A DNA stretch of 64,000 nt from Enterococcaceae bacterium OF42-14pH9A (GTDB lineage Bacteria; Bacillota; Bacilli; Lactobacillales; Enterococcaceae). This document shows positions 30,491 through 39,497 of this stretch, piece after piece. The translations under genes were made by a program, and so were the position numbers. The first letter of the stretch is position 1. Each line of letters begins with the position of its first letter. The notes beneath the pieces were generated by a model. That model was not told the DNA's origin. It ran no database searches and saw only the letters and a list, made by a program, of their open reading frames with translations. The DNA is taken from NCBI GenBank assembly GCA_027692465.1, contig JAQEYU010000001.1, forward strand, positions 1,187,338-1,251,337, given 5' to 3'.

Positions 30491-32720
30491 AAAAATATTC
30501 TTTCGCCGGCCGGCTGCCGGTTGGAATGAGGCCCTCCCGATCGGCAACGGGTTCATCGGCGGGATGGTCTGCGGCGATACCGAGACGGAAACGATCTTTT
30601 TGAATGAAGATTCTGTCTGGTACGGCGGTCGTCAGGAACGGGAAAATCCCGATGCGATCAAGCATTTGGCAGAGATCCGGCAGTTGATCCTGGCAGGAAA
30701 CCAGCTTCAGGCAGAAGAGCTGGCGCTGGCGGCTTTGACAGGAGTACCGGACAATCAGCGGCATTACGATGTAGCCGGTGACTTGGAACTGCGCTTGGGG
30801 CATGCGTTCACAGAAGTGGAAAATTACGAACGACAGCTGGATTTTTCCGGTGGACTTGCTGCGGTTTCTTATAATTATCGGGGGGCGGTTTACACAAGAG
30901 AGTACTTCGTCAGCTATCCGGATCGAGTAATGGCCATCGAGTTGACGACCGACAATCCCGCCGGTATGGATTTTCGTTGCCGTCTGGTTCGCGGGCGGGG
31001 GTTGGTAGACGAGGTGCAGATCTGTCGCGACTCGGCTACGGTATTGATGGAAAGCAGCACATCAAAGGACAGCCTGCTGTTTCAAGTAGCCCTCAGCGTT
31101 GACTCTGACGGGGAGATCGGCCAGTTGGGAGAATACCTGACTGTCAAAGGAGCCCAAAAAACGGTACTGCTGGTGAGTATTGCGACCGGCTTTCGTGATG
31201 AAGACCTGACCTGCACCAACAGGAAACGTCTGCGGCAGGCGCGCCAAAAAGGATTCAAAAAGCTGCGGCAGGCGCACTGCGCAGATGTCAGCCAACTGTT
31301 TGAGCGGGTGGATTTTTGCTGCGGAGAAAGCCGGGATGAGGCAGTCACGACGGCGGAACAATGGGAAAGTGTGCGTGCCGGTGAGGAGAAATACATGACT
31401 TCCTTGATGGAAACCCTCTTTCACTTTGGACGCTACCTGCTGATTGCCTGTTCTCGTACCGGCTCGCTGCCGGCCAATCTTCAGGGGATTTGGAACAAGG
31501 ATTTTCTGCCGCCGTGGGATGCCAAATATACTGTCAATATCAATACTGAGATGAATTATTGGCCGGCGGAAAAAGCCAATCTGGCGGAGTGTCATCAACC
31601 TCTTTTCGACCACTTGGAGCGGATGTATCCGCAAGGACGACGCACTGCGCAAAAGATGTACGGGGCCAGAGGATTCGTCTGCCATCACAACACGGATATC
31701 TACGGCGATTGCGGGCCGCAGGGAGCAGCCGTGACTGCGACCTTTTGGCCAATGGGGGCGGCCTGGCTGGTCCTGCATGTTTTTGAACACTATCGTTATA
31801 GCGGTGATCGCGAATTTTTGGCACGCTATTTCTATCTCCTGGAAGAAGCGGCCGTCTTTTTCCTGGACTATCTGCAGGAGCTTCCGGGTGGCTGGCGGGG
31901 CACGCTGCCTTCTGTTTCTCCGGAAAACCGTTTTTTTAATGAACGAGGAGAAAAATGTGCTTTGACGGCTGCGCCAACAATGGATAATCAACTGCTGCGG
32001 GACTTGTTTCAAGCCTATTTGGAGGCAGCGGCGATCCTGGATCAGGGAAGCAGCAGGACTGAGGTGCAAGAAGCACTGTTGCGGCTGCCGCCGGATCGGA
32101 TCGGGAATCAGGGCCAACTGCAGGAATGGTTCTCAGATTACGAAGATGTCGATCCGGGACACCGTCACATCTCTCATCTGTACGGGGTGTTTCCGTCCCA
32201 TCAAATCACCCCGGAGCACAAGGCACTCTTCCAGGCAGCAAAAATCACACTGGAGCGGCGCCTGACCAATGGGGGCGGTCATACCGGCTGGAGCTGTGCC
32301 TGGATCATCAATCTGTATGCCCGCCTGCAAGATGGCGACGGGGTTTATCAAAATGCTCGGCGGCTGCTGCAGCATTCGACACTGCCGAATCTTTTGGATG
32401 ATCACCCGCCGTTTCAGATTGACGGCAATTTCGGCTATGTCTCCGGCGTCATTGAGGCGATTGTTCAAAAAAGAGGGCAGACGATCTTTTTGCTGCCGGC
32501 TCTTCCAAAAGAGTGGTCCAGCGGTTATCTGACCGGGATCCGCCTGCCGGACAATGTGACCATCAGTATCCGGTGGCAGGAAAACGAGATAAAAGAAGTC
32601 CGGCTGACCGGCCCGGTTGACAGCTTTACGACCGTTGTGTGCAAAAATACCCGTTTCGACCGGGAACAGCTGCTGCAAGATCCCCGTTTTCACTTGGTAG
32701 TACCGATCACAGCCGACTGA
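30483..32720 (+). CDS. Alpha-L-fucosidase, GH95
   Basis: Inverting glycosidase expected to remove alpha-1,2-linked L-fucose (some members act on L-galactose). The 745-aa protein has the N-terminal beta domain (WNEALPIGNGFIGGMVCGD; LNEDSVWYGG), then the catalytic helical barrel with NLQGIWNKDFLPPWDAKYTVNINTEMNYWPAEKANLAECHQPLFDHL (catalytic Asn pair and base region) and HNTDIYGDCGP. The C-terminal HLYGVFPSHQITPE and GHTGWSCAWIINLYARL are also family hallmarks. No signal peptide. Translationally coupled to the DUF2264 gene. Together with the two GH29 enzymes it gives three fucosidases in 12 kb. Confidence 0.93.
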   Translation: MAKKIFFRRPAAGWNEALPIGNGFIGGMVCGDTETETIFLNEDSVWYGGRQERENPDAIKHLAEIRQLILAGNQLQAEELALAALTGVPDNQRHYDVAGDLELRLGHAFTEVENYERQLDFSGGLAAVSYNYRGAVYTREYFVSYPDRVMAIELTTDNPAGMDFRCRLVRGRGLVDEVQICRDSATVLMESSTSKDSLLFQVALSVDSDGEIGQLGEYLTVKGAQKTVLLVSIATGFRDEDLTCTNRKRLRQARQKGFKKLRQAHCADVSQLFERVDFCCGESRDEAVTTAEQWESVRAGEEKYMTSLMETLFHFGRYLLIACSRTGSLPANLQGIWNKDFLPPWDAKYTVNINTEMNYWPAEKANLAECHQPLFDHLERMYPQGRRTAQKMYGARGFVCHHNTDIYGDCGPQGAAVTATFWPMGAAWLVLHVFEHYRYSGDREFLARYFYLLEEAAVFFLDYLQELPGGWRGTLPSVSPENRFFNERGEKCALTAAPTMDNQLLRDLFQAYLEAAAILDQGSSRTEVQEALLRLPPDRIGNQGQLQEWFSDYEDVDPGHRHISHLYGVFPSHQITPEHKALFQAAKITLERRLTNGGGHTGWSCAWIINLYARLQDGDGVYQNARRLLQHSTLPNLLDDHPPFQIDGNFGYVSGVIEAIVQKRGQTIFLLPALPKEWSSGYLTGIRLPDNVTISIRWQENEIKEVRLTGPVDSFTTVVCKNTRFDREQLLQDPRFHLVVPITAD

Positions 32721-32748
32721 TTCCCAGCCAGTGTTTTAACGGATTCAG

Positions 32749-32816
32749 AAAAAGCCCGCGCATAAAGCTTCTTTGGCCCTCAGGCTGAAAGAATGACTTT
32801 ATGTGCGGGCTTTTTT
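32749..32816. terminator. Terminator after GH95
   Basis: AAAGCCCGC.CATAAAG / CTTTAT.TGCGGGCTTT stem with T-runs, between convergent genes; works for both strands. Confidence 0.88.
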
Positions 32817-32851
32817 GTTACGCCTGTCTGAGACTTTCTATAGACAGAGTT

Positions 32852-33493
32852 TTATTCTGCGGTTTCTTGTGCCAGATTGTTTCTCTCAATCTTGCGCATT
32901 GCCTGCAGTGAGAACCAGCTGATTGGAAAAAGAAACAGCGGGATCAGCGCTACCAGAAGCAGAATTGGAAAGACGGTAGACAAAACAGTCACGACTGCGA
33001 TTCCGATCACCATTGCCAAAGTTTCTACAAAACTTGAGATGACAATGAAGAATGCTTGTTTGAAATAATTGAAGGTTTTCAACTCATAGCGCAGAAAGGC
33101 CGGAAACAGGAACAGACCTACCAAAAGGGCAAAAACAAAGAATACCAGTAATGCCAGATGAGCCGCCTGATTTTTAAGTAATTGACCGGCTACGCGAACA
33201 TCGATCCATAAGACAGCCAAAACGGCACTTTCGATGAAGCCCAGGATATTGCTGCGTTTGAAATTGTGTTTATACTGCTCGTTGAACCAGGGAAAAAGGT
33301 GCGGGGTCAGCTCTTTTTTTTCAAAGAGGACAAAGAAGGCCTGCATGACAGTAGCCGTTGCCGGAAAGATTCCGAAAATGATCCCGCCCTTTAATGTGCC
33401 GAAGAGCCAGAATGCCTGCAGCTTCATCAGATTTATCAGAAATTCGCCCAAGGAATACGTGACTTTTACCATGCCGTTTTGTTTTTTCTCCAT
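32852..33493 (-). CDS. YesL-like (DUF624) membrane protein
   Basis: Membrane protein of unknown role, 213 aa with about five helices, matching the DUF624 family. YesL of Bacillus subtilis sits with the rhamnogalacturonan ABC transporter YtcQ/YesO-type genes, and members habitually accompany LplB/YtcP/lipoprotein importers, as here. Visible signature: LINLMKLQAFWLFGTLKGGIIFGIFPATATVMQAFF at the N-terminus, which often occurs in this family. The ATG at 33493 has GGAGG. It is divergent from the GH29-ABC operon, suggesting a shared control region. A role in importer assembly or sensing is speculation. Confidence 0.85.
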   Translation of the reverse strand: MEKKQNGMVKVTYSLGEFLINLMKLQAFWLFGTLKGGIIFGIFPATATVMQAFFVLFEKKELTPHLFPWFNEQYKHNFKRSNILGFIESAVLAVLWIDVRVAGQLLKNQAAHLALLVFFVFALLVGLFLFPAFLRYELKTFNYFKQAFFIVISSFVETLAMVIGIAVVTVLSTVFPILLLVALIPLFLFPISWFSLQAMRKIERNNLAQETAE

Positions 33494-33676
33494 TAAAAAA
33501 ACCTCCATCTTTCGTAAAATTCATAAGTGAATGATAACACTTACAATTGTGAAATTCTACCACTCTCCGGATACTACACAGCAGGATTGGATTTGACACA
33601 TGATCAGGCTAAAACAGCTGTATATAAGCAATATTCTGCGTTCTAGTGTCGAAAATCTGCATTTTTAGTATCCGCT

Positions 33677-33730
33677 TACACAGATGGCATATTTCTACAT
33701 ATTGTGAATCGGGATGGGAAAATTTAAAGT
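33677..33730 (+). promoter_or_regulatory. Tandem TACACA box and promoter of the GH29-ABC operon
   Basis: TACACAG at 33677 and TACATATTG at 33696, 19 bp apart. The second runs into TTGTGA (-35, 33702-33707), 17-bp spacer, TAAAGT (-10, 33725-33730). Same layout as 28522-28575. A further TACACA/GACACA pair lies at 33575 and 33595 in the divergent spacer. Confidence 0.5.
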
Positions 33731-33762
33731 GGAGATACGAAATACGAAAGGGGTTACATACA

Positions 33763-35109
33763 ATGACTGTTATTCGCGGTGACATTGAAGCAGCAAAAAA
33801 TATCGATGTCATAGATGAAACCATCTACCCTGAAACCGAGATGCTGAAAGAGCGTTTGGAATGGTTTCAAGATCTGAAACTGGGTGTGATCTTCCATTAC
33901 GGTCTCTATGCTGAAGCCGGAATCGTGGAATCCTGGCAGCTGTCGGAAAAAGATGAGTGGGCTCGAGAAGGGCGCTCATGGCGGGAAGACATCAAAGACT
34001 TGAAGTTGGATTACTGGAATCAGATCTCCAAATTCAATCCGACACAGTTGGATACGAAAAAATGGGCTCAGATCTGTAAAGATGCCGGCTTCAAGTACTG
34101 CATCTTCACGACCAAGCACCACGATGGCTTCAATATGTACAATACAATGGAGACTGAATTCAAGGTCAACGGCAAACTTAGTCCCTGCAAAACGGATATC
34201 TTAAAAGAAGTCTTTGAAGCCTTCCGTGCTGAAGGGTTGGCAACAGGTGCCTACTATTCGAAAGCCGATTGGTATTCTCCGTTTTACTGGCTGGATGATG
34301 ATACAATCAAAGGCCGCGGTGCCAGCTATGACACTGCCGAACACCCGGAGATCTGGGAGCGTTACAAACAGTTCGTACACAATCAAATCCATGAGATTAC
34401 CCATAATTACGGCAATGTCGATCTGCTTTGGCTGGATGCCGGTTGGTGTGGCCAAGGTCGTGAAGATCTGGATATGGATCGTCTGGCAGAAATCGCCCGT
34501 GAACAAAATCCGGAATTGATCGTGGTGGATCGGATGATGGGGGGACGTCATGAAAATTATGTAACACCTGAACGGAAGATCCCGGAACTGCATGAGATCC
34601 CCAACAAACCGTGGGAATCCAATATCCCGATCGGTAACGACTGGGGCTATGTTCCGACAGATACCTTCAAGAGCAGTCAAGAACTTATCGAAACCTTCGT
34701 CGATGTCGTTTCAAAAGGCGGCAACCTGATCTTGGGCGTCGGGCCGACCCCGGAAGGCACCTTCACAGAAGAAGAAACGGCCATCTTATCGGATATCGGC
34801 AGCTGGATCGAAGTGTACAGCGAAGGAATCTACGGTACCCGGGCCCAGCTTAAAGAACACGCTTCCGATTGGAAACTGACCTTCAACAAAGATCAGCTGA
34901 CCCACTATGCTTTCCATGCTGTTGACTCACTGGAAGATGTTGTATACTTACAGGACATCGAAGCAAAAATAACGGATGAACTGACAGATATGGCTACCAA
35001 AAAGCGATTGAAAGTGCATACATCCGACCGTGGCGACTATGTGAAAACCGCTGATTTATCTCTGCCAAACGTTGGTATGACAGGGATCAAGGTTATCACA
35101 CATCTTTAA
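33763..35109 (+). CDS. Alpha-L-fucosidase, GH29 (second)
   Basis: Second cytoplasmic GH29 fucosidase, 448 aa. Markers: KLGVIFHYGLYAEAGIVESW, FKYCIFTTKHHDGFNMYNT, and the nucleophile Asp225 in NVDLLWLDAGWCG. The C-terminal domain is short. It differs clearly from the GH29 at 21226 (GMFIHFG versus GVIFHYG; FDFSYG versus LDAGWC), so linkage preference probably differs. ATG 33763 is spaced 8 bp after GAAAGGGG; an upstream frame to 33646 has no ribosome site. It heads the operon that continues with the ABC importer, tying that importer to fucosylated substrates. Confidence 0.9.
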   Translation: MTVIRGDIEAAKNIDVIDETIYPETEMLKERLEWFQDLKLGVIFHYGLYAEAGIVESWQLSEKDEWAREGRSWREDIKDLKLDYWNQISKFNPTQLDTKKWAQICKDAGFKYCIFTTKHHDGFNMYNTMETEFKVNGKLSPCKTDILKEVFEAFRAEGLATGAYYSKADWYSPFYWLDDDTIKGRGASYDTAEHPEIWERYKQFVHNQIHEITHNYGNVDLLWLDAGWCGQGREDLDMDRLAEIAREQNPELIVVDRMMGGRHENYVTPERKIPELHEIPNKPWESNIPIGNDWGYVPTDTFKSSQELIETFVDVVSKGGNLILGVGPTPEGTFTEEETAILSDIGSWIEVYSEGIYGTRAQLKEHASDWKLTFNKDQLTHYAFHAVDSLEDVVYLQDIEAKITDELTDMATKKRLKVHTSDRGDYVKTADLSLPNVGMTGIKVITHL

Positions 35110-35149
35110 AAAATCACACATTGCAACGAAAACGGATACATGACATGAT
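35097..35149 (+). promoter_or_regulatory. Tandem CACACAT box and internal promoter before the ABC importer
   Basis: CACACAT at 35097 and CACACATTG at 35115, 18 bp apart. The second runs into TTGCAA (-35, 35121-35126), 17-bp spacer, CATGAT (-10, 35144-35149). It would allow separate expression of the importer from the upstream fucosidase. Confidence 0.45.
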
Positions 35150-35201
35150 AGTGCATGTGAGGTATGCGCTTTCAAAAGAAAACAAGAAGGAGGAAGAAAA
35201 A

Positions 35202-36158
35202 ATGGAATTGTCATCTAAAACAGTCCATTCCGGGACACGCCAGAAAACACGTTGGGAACAAACAAAACTGAAAATTTTCCGCGGACGTCAATTGTACTTA
35301 TTCGTTTTGCCGGCGTTTCTCGTAACATTGATCTTTTCATACATTCCAATGTACGGAGTCATCATCGCATTTAAAGACTTTATGCCGAGTTTGGGCATTT
35401 GGGGCAGCCCCTGGGTCGGCTTCAAACATTTTCAACGTTTCTTTGATTCCTATTATTTCTGGGATCTGATCAAAAATACCTTGGGGATCAGTATTTATTC
35501 ATTGGCTGTCGGTTTCCCGCTGCCGATTATTCTGGCCCTGGCATTGAACGAGCTGAAGGACGGCAAGTTCAAGAAATTCACCCAAACAGTTACTTATGCG
35601 CCGAACTTCATTTCGGTTGTCGTTGTCTGCGGGATGGTCATTGCCTTCTTGACACCGTCTACCGGTATTATCAACCATTTACTTGATTTCCTCGGCTTTG
35701 ACCGGATCGCCTTTATGACAGATCCGAAATGGTTTAAAACCGTTTACGTATTGTCCGGTGTTTGGCAGGGAACTGGTTGGGGTTCTGTGATCTACTTGGC
35801 GGCTTTGTCCGGTGTCGATACTCAGCTCCATGAAGCAGCGACTGTCGATGGTGCCACTCGTCTGCAACGAATCTGGTACATCAATATCCCGACGATCATT
35901 CCGACAATGGTTATCTTGCTGATCATGAACGTCGGTAGTCTGATGTCAATGGGTTACGAAAAGATCCTGCTGATGCAAAATGCATTGAACATGGATTCTT
36001 CCAACGTTATCGCGACCTTTGTGTATAAGCAGGGTCTGTTGGATGCCCAATACAGCTACGCTTCTGCAGTTGGGCTCTTCAATGCTGCCATCAACGCTTT
36101 CTTGTTGATCGCGGTTAACAAGATCTCACGCAAAGTCAGCGAAACCAGCTTGTGGTAA
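35202..36158 (+). CDS. Carbohydrate ABC transporter permease, LplB-type
   Basis: Inner-membrane half of an oligosaccharide importer, 318 aa. Six helices, with LYLFVLPAFLVTLIFSYIPMYGVIIAFKDF as the first and the EAA loop LHEAATVDGATRLQRIWYINIPTI that docks the ATPase. This is the LplB/YteP group (COG4209), usually used for complex oligosaccharides such as rhamnogalacturonan or host glycan fragments. ATG 35202 follows AGGAGGAAG; the frame runs further up without a ribosome site. Followed after 19 bp by the second permease. No ATPase gene is in the window, so a shared MsmK-like ATPase is inferred. Confidence 0.9.
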   Translation: MELSSKTVHSGTRQKTRWEQTKLKIFRGRQLYLFVLPAFLVTLIFSYIPMYGVIIAFKDFMPSLGIWGSPWVGFKHFQRFFDSYYFWDLIKNTLGISIYSLAVGFPLPIILALALNELKDGKFKKFTQTVTYAPNFISVVVVCGMVIAFLTPSTGIINHLLDFLGFDRIAFMTDPKWFKTVYVLSGVWQGTGWGSVIYLAALSGVDTQLHEAATVDGATRLQRIWYINIPTIIPTMVILLIMNVGSLMSMGYEKILLMQNALNMDSSNVIATFVYKQGLLDAQYSYASAVGLFNAAINAFLLIAVNKISRKVSETSLW

Positions 36159-36177
36159 GAAAGGAGACGAACCGAAC

Positions 36178-37086
36178 ATGAATGCAAAAACAATCAAACC
36201 GACGAAAACCGATCGGATCTTTATGGGCTTTGTCTACCTTTTCATCGCCCTGGCTCTGATTTTGGTCTTGTATCCACTGATCTATGTGGTCAGTGCTTCG
36301 ATTTCCAGCCCGACCGCCGTAAACTCCGGTGAAATGTGGCTGTTGCCAAAAGATATCACCTGGGAAGGGTATAAAACCATCTGGGGTTATGAAACCATCT
36401 GGCAGGGATACCGCAATACGATTTTCTACACTGCTTTAGGAACTTTTATCAACTTAGCCTTCACACTGCCTTGTGCATATGCAATGGGACGTCCGGAATT
36501 TTTCGGTCGCAACCTCTTCATGAAATTCTTGATGGTACCGATGTTCATCGGCGGGGGCTTGATTCCAAGTTACCTGTTGATCAAAAACCTGGGTATGATG
36601 GATACGGTTTGGGCAATCACGATTCCGGGTGCTGTATCTGTTTATAACATTGCTATCACACGGACTTTCTTCCAAAGCACAATCCCGCGGGAGATGGAAG
36701 AAGCCGCAACAATCGACGGTTGTTCGGATATCCAGATGTTCTTCAAAATCGTGCTGCCGTTGTCGATGCCGATCATTGCCGTAATGGGCTTGTTCTGCGG
36801 TGTCGGACATTGGAACAGCTACTTCAGCGCATTGATCTACCTGACTGACAAATCGATGTACCCCCTGCAATTGGTCCTGCGGGAGATCCTGGTGAACTCC
36901 GACATGGCCAAAGGCGGAACCGAAATGAGTGCTGCCGCTGCCGAAGTTGCCTTCAGTAAACAGCAGCTGGCTGCCGTGATCAAATACGGTGTCATGATCG
37001 CATCTACCTTGCCGATCATCATCGTCTATCCATTCTTACAGCGTTACTTTGTTAAGGGAGTTATGGTCGGCTCATTGAAAGGCTGA
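36178..37086 (+). CDS. Carbohydrate ABC transporter permease, YtcP-type
   Basis: Second membrane subunit of the importer, 302 aa, COG0395 YtcP/LplC group. Six helices; typical ILVLYPLIYVVSASISSP at the start, LMVPMFIGGGLIPSYLLIKNLGMMDT in the middle, and the ATPase-docking loop REMEEAATIDGCSDIQMFFKIVLPLSMPIIAV. It ends YPFLQRYFVKGVMVGSLKG, a highly conserved family tail. ATG 36178 has AAAGGAGA. It pairs with the LplB-type permease. Confidence 0.92.
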   Translation: MNAKTIKPTKTDRIFMGFVYLFIALALILVLYPLIYVVSASISSPTAVNSGEMWLLPKDITWEGYKTIWGYETIWQGYRNTIFYTALGTFINLAFTLPCAYAMGRPEFFGRNLFMKFLMVPMFIGGGLIPSYLLIKNLGMMDTVWAITIPGAVSVYNIAITRTFFQSTIPREMEEAATIDGCSDIQMFFKIVLPLSMPIIAVMGLFCGVGHWNSYFSALIYLTDKSMYPLQLVLREILVNSDMAKGGTEMSAAAAEVAFSKQQLAAVIKYGVMIASTLPIIIVYPFLQRYFVKGVMVGSLKG

Positions 37087-37128
37087 TCAAAAAAATATTT
37101 TCATTTCAGAAAGTGAGAGGAAAAAAGA

Positions 37129-38757
37129 ATGAAGAAGAAATACGTAGCGATTGCATCATTATTGTTGGCAACGTCTCTGTTGGCTGCCTGCGGGGGCGAT
37201 ACAGGCAAAGCGGATACTAAATCCGATGTCAAAGTCGAAGCGACCGGCATGCCGATCGTCAAAGAAAAGATCAAAATGACAATGATGGCTCCGGGCTTGG
37301 GCCAAACTGAGTGGGACGATTTGGCTTCTGCTAAAGCATTGGAAGAATTGACCAATATCGACTTTGATTACATCACGCCTCCGGACACCGACTTCTTGAC
37401 TAAATTGAACTTGGCTTTTGCCTCTGACGAACTGCCGGACGTAATCTTTGGTGCCGGTGGCAAATTGACCAATGCGCAACAAGCGGACTATGGTTCCCAA
37501 GGCCGTTTGATCCCGTTGGAAGATTTGATCGATGAATATGCACCAAACTTGAAAGCAATCTTGGACAAGCATCCTGAATTCAGAAAATCAATCACCGCAC
37601 CGGACGGCCATATCTACTCATTGCCACGCCTGTATCCGGAAGAAACTTCTAACCCGATCTACATCTCACCATTGTGGTACAACGGTGAATGGTTGGAAAA
37701 ACTGGGCATCAAAGAACTGCCGAAGACGACCGATGAATTGTACGATCTGTTGGTTCGCTTCAAAAACGAAGATCCGAACGGCAACGGCAAGCAAGATGAA
37801 ATTCCATTGTCTGACGGGAACAAATTGTTGATTATCCGTATGTGGTTGATGCCGGCGTTTGGTATGAAAGCACAAGGGATCGAAGAAGTCGACGGCACAG
37901 TCCGTTACGCGGCTGCTTCTGATAATTACAAAGAGTACTTGGAATTCCTGCACAAATGTTACGAAGAAGGACTTTTGGACAAAGAAGTCTTCTCTCAATC
38001 TCCTGACCAGTATCAAGGGAATACTGAAACAGATAAAGTCGGCTTGTTCGGTGCCTATGCATCCTACATGGCGACAGGTAAAAATCCTGAAGATGCTCTG
38101 ACTGATCCATTGTTCCAGCAATTGACTTCTGATATCCAATCGACACCTTTGGCACCGGGACATCCGCGAGTTTCTACCGGGGTATTTGCAATCACTAATA
38201 AATGTGCCTCTCCGGAAGCAGCAATGCGCTGGGCAGACTATTTGTATACTGATGAAGGCAGCAATTTGATGAGCCAAGGTCCTGAAGGCGTTTGGTGGGA
38301 ATATGCTGAAAACTCAGAAGGCGAAAAAGTTCGTGTCTACGTTGGCGATGACAAACAGAAAATGGAAGAAGACCGCGGCAAAGTCGGAATGGACTACGGT
38401 TTGGTGACTCCAGGGGTTTCTGTGGACAACAACCAAGACCCTGTTCGTGCCAATGCCGATGATCCGGCTACCAGCATCTGGACTGAATTTGTCGGAAAAG
38501 AAACAGCCAAAAAAATCATTCCTTACGCAGAAGTACCATTCCCAATCGTATACATGACCAAAGACGAAATCGACAAAGTAGCTGATAACTCTACCGACAT
38601 TTCTACTTATGTTGAGCAGATGGAAGCGAAATTCATCACTGGTGTCGAAAGTTTGGACAACTACGACAACTATGTGAAAACACTGAAGAGCATGGGCTTG
38701 GATGACTTCGTGAAAGTTTACCAAGGCGCTTACGATCGTTGGGCAGCTGCCGAATAA
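37129..38757 (+). CDS. Extracellular solute-binding lipoprotein of the ABC importer
   Basis: Substrate receptor, 542 aa, anchored outside the membrane. The signal peptide MKKKYVAIASLLLATSLLAAC ends in a lipobox (LLAAC, lipidated Cys at residue 21). The mature protein is a large type-1 binding protein of the LipO/YtcQ group (over 500 aa), which takes long oligosaccharides. Segments such as DWDD-like EWDDLASAKALEELTNIDFDYITPP, LPDVIFGAGGKLTNAQQADYG and FVGKETAKKIIPYAEVPFP fit the family. Codon use is noticeably more A-rich than in its neighbours, as often in highly expressed genes. Ends at a strong terminator. Confidence 0.92.
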   Translation: MKKKYVAIASLLLATSLLAACGGDTGKADTKSDVKVEATGMPIVKEKIKMTMMAPGLGQTEWDDLASAKALEELTNIDFDYITPPDTDFLTKLNLAFASDELPDVIFGAGGKLTNAQQADYGSQGRLIPLEDLIDEYAPNLKAILDKHPEFRKSITAPDGHIYSLPRLYPEETSNPIYISPLWYNGEWLEKLGIKELPKTTDELYDLLVRFKNEDPNGNGKQDEIPLSDGNKLLIIRMWLMPAFGMKAQGIEEVDGTVRYAAASDNYKEYLEFLHKCYEEGLLDKEVFSQSPDQYQGNTETDKVGLFGAYASYMATGKNPEDALTDPLFQQLTSDIQSTPLAPGHPRVSTGVFAITNKCASPEAAMRWADYLYTDEGSNLMSQGPEGVWWEYAENSEGEKVRVYVGDDKQKMEEDRGKVGMDYGLVTPGVSVDNNQDPVRANADDPATSIWTEFVGKETAKKIIPYAEVPFPIVYMTKDEIDKVADNSTDISTYVEQMEAKFITGVESLDNYDNYVKTLKSMGLDDFVKVYQGAYDRWAAAE

Positions 38758-38829
38758 GCAGCGGAGGTCTGAAATAATCACGATGTCCGCAAGCTGAGTC
38801 CAGCTGCAAACCGTATTTAGAAACAGATA

Positions 38830-38879
38830 AAAAAACAGGAGGGCCTGCCGAGATAAATCGGCGCCCCTCCTGTTTTTTG
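38830..38879 (+). terminator. Terminator of the fucosidase-ABC operon
   Basis: AAAAAACAGGAGGG / CCCTCCTGTTTTTT stem with internal hairpin. Confidence 0.9.
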
Positions 38880-38954
38880 TCGATTCTCCATCCGGGCAGA
38901 AACGAAAGCTGTTTGGATTCTTCGGACAAATTACTTTGATTCCTATTCAGATAG

Positions 38955-39464
38955 AGTGCTATATTTCATCCGGACTAGAATTAAAGCAATCGGGCGAGTA
39001 CCGAAAAGTTACAGATGGCTCTCCGATCTGACCCCGGCGTACAGCCGCCGGCCGAAGCCAATGATAAATTCCACTTGAAGAGCAGCGGAAATTTCTCATT
39101 GTCTTGGGCCTATTGACTTCAAACTGACAGTAACGCCACTTGATTTTTCAAATCAGTGGTGAACTGTCAGTAATTCACTCAAACGGTAAAATCTGTACGC
39201 CGGGGTCAGTCTCCGAGCTTTCTGAAACTTTTCTGGGTGTAACCGCTGAGAAGACGGAAGAGACAGCGCACGGCACTATTGTAGTGCACTTCAAGGGAAA
39301 TGTTCAGCTGGTACAGTTCAACTAAGGCAGAGTCCGCCAAGTTGAATTTGCAACCTCAGCCTGCTGAAATTGGACCCAACCATGCACTGCGATGAGTGGC
39401 ATGCAAGCTAGCCCTGAAGTTCTCGAGAAAATCGATTTGATTTCTTTTTTGGATAGAATACTAG
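38955..39464 (+). repeat. Element A, copy A4 (long form)
   Basis: About 510-bp long copy, inverted relative to the one at 20713-21195. The left end reads TATTTCATCCGGACTAG and the right end GGATAGAATACTAG. The internal hairpin 39123-39171 (ACTGACAGT..CCACT.GATTT/AAATC.AGTGG..ACTGTCAGT) is conserved. A 61-codon frame ending in VVHFKGNVQLVQFN-stop at 39325 is shared with A1 and A2 and is best read as a remnant. It marks the right edge of the catabolic cassette. Confidence 0.78.
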
Positions 39465-39497
39465 CCCCTTTCAGCAGTTTCAAACACGCTCTGAAAC

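Noticed and set aside
31062..32117. 351-codon open frame on the minus strand
   Set aside because: Antisense to the GH95 fucosidase, with no recognisable motif. A codon-bias shadow.
39140..39325. 61-codon frame inside element A4
   Set aside because: Its tail is conserved in other copies, but the start region is part of the hairpin and copies differ by frame-preserving and frame-breaking changes. Better read as a remnant of a mobile element gene than as a live gene.
20713..39464. Composite transposon
   Set aside because: The inverted flanking elements are only about 500 bp and carry no transposase, and no outer target duplication was seen. Kept only as a structural observation.
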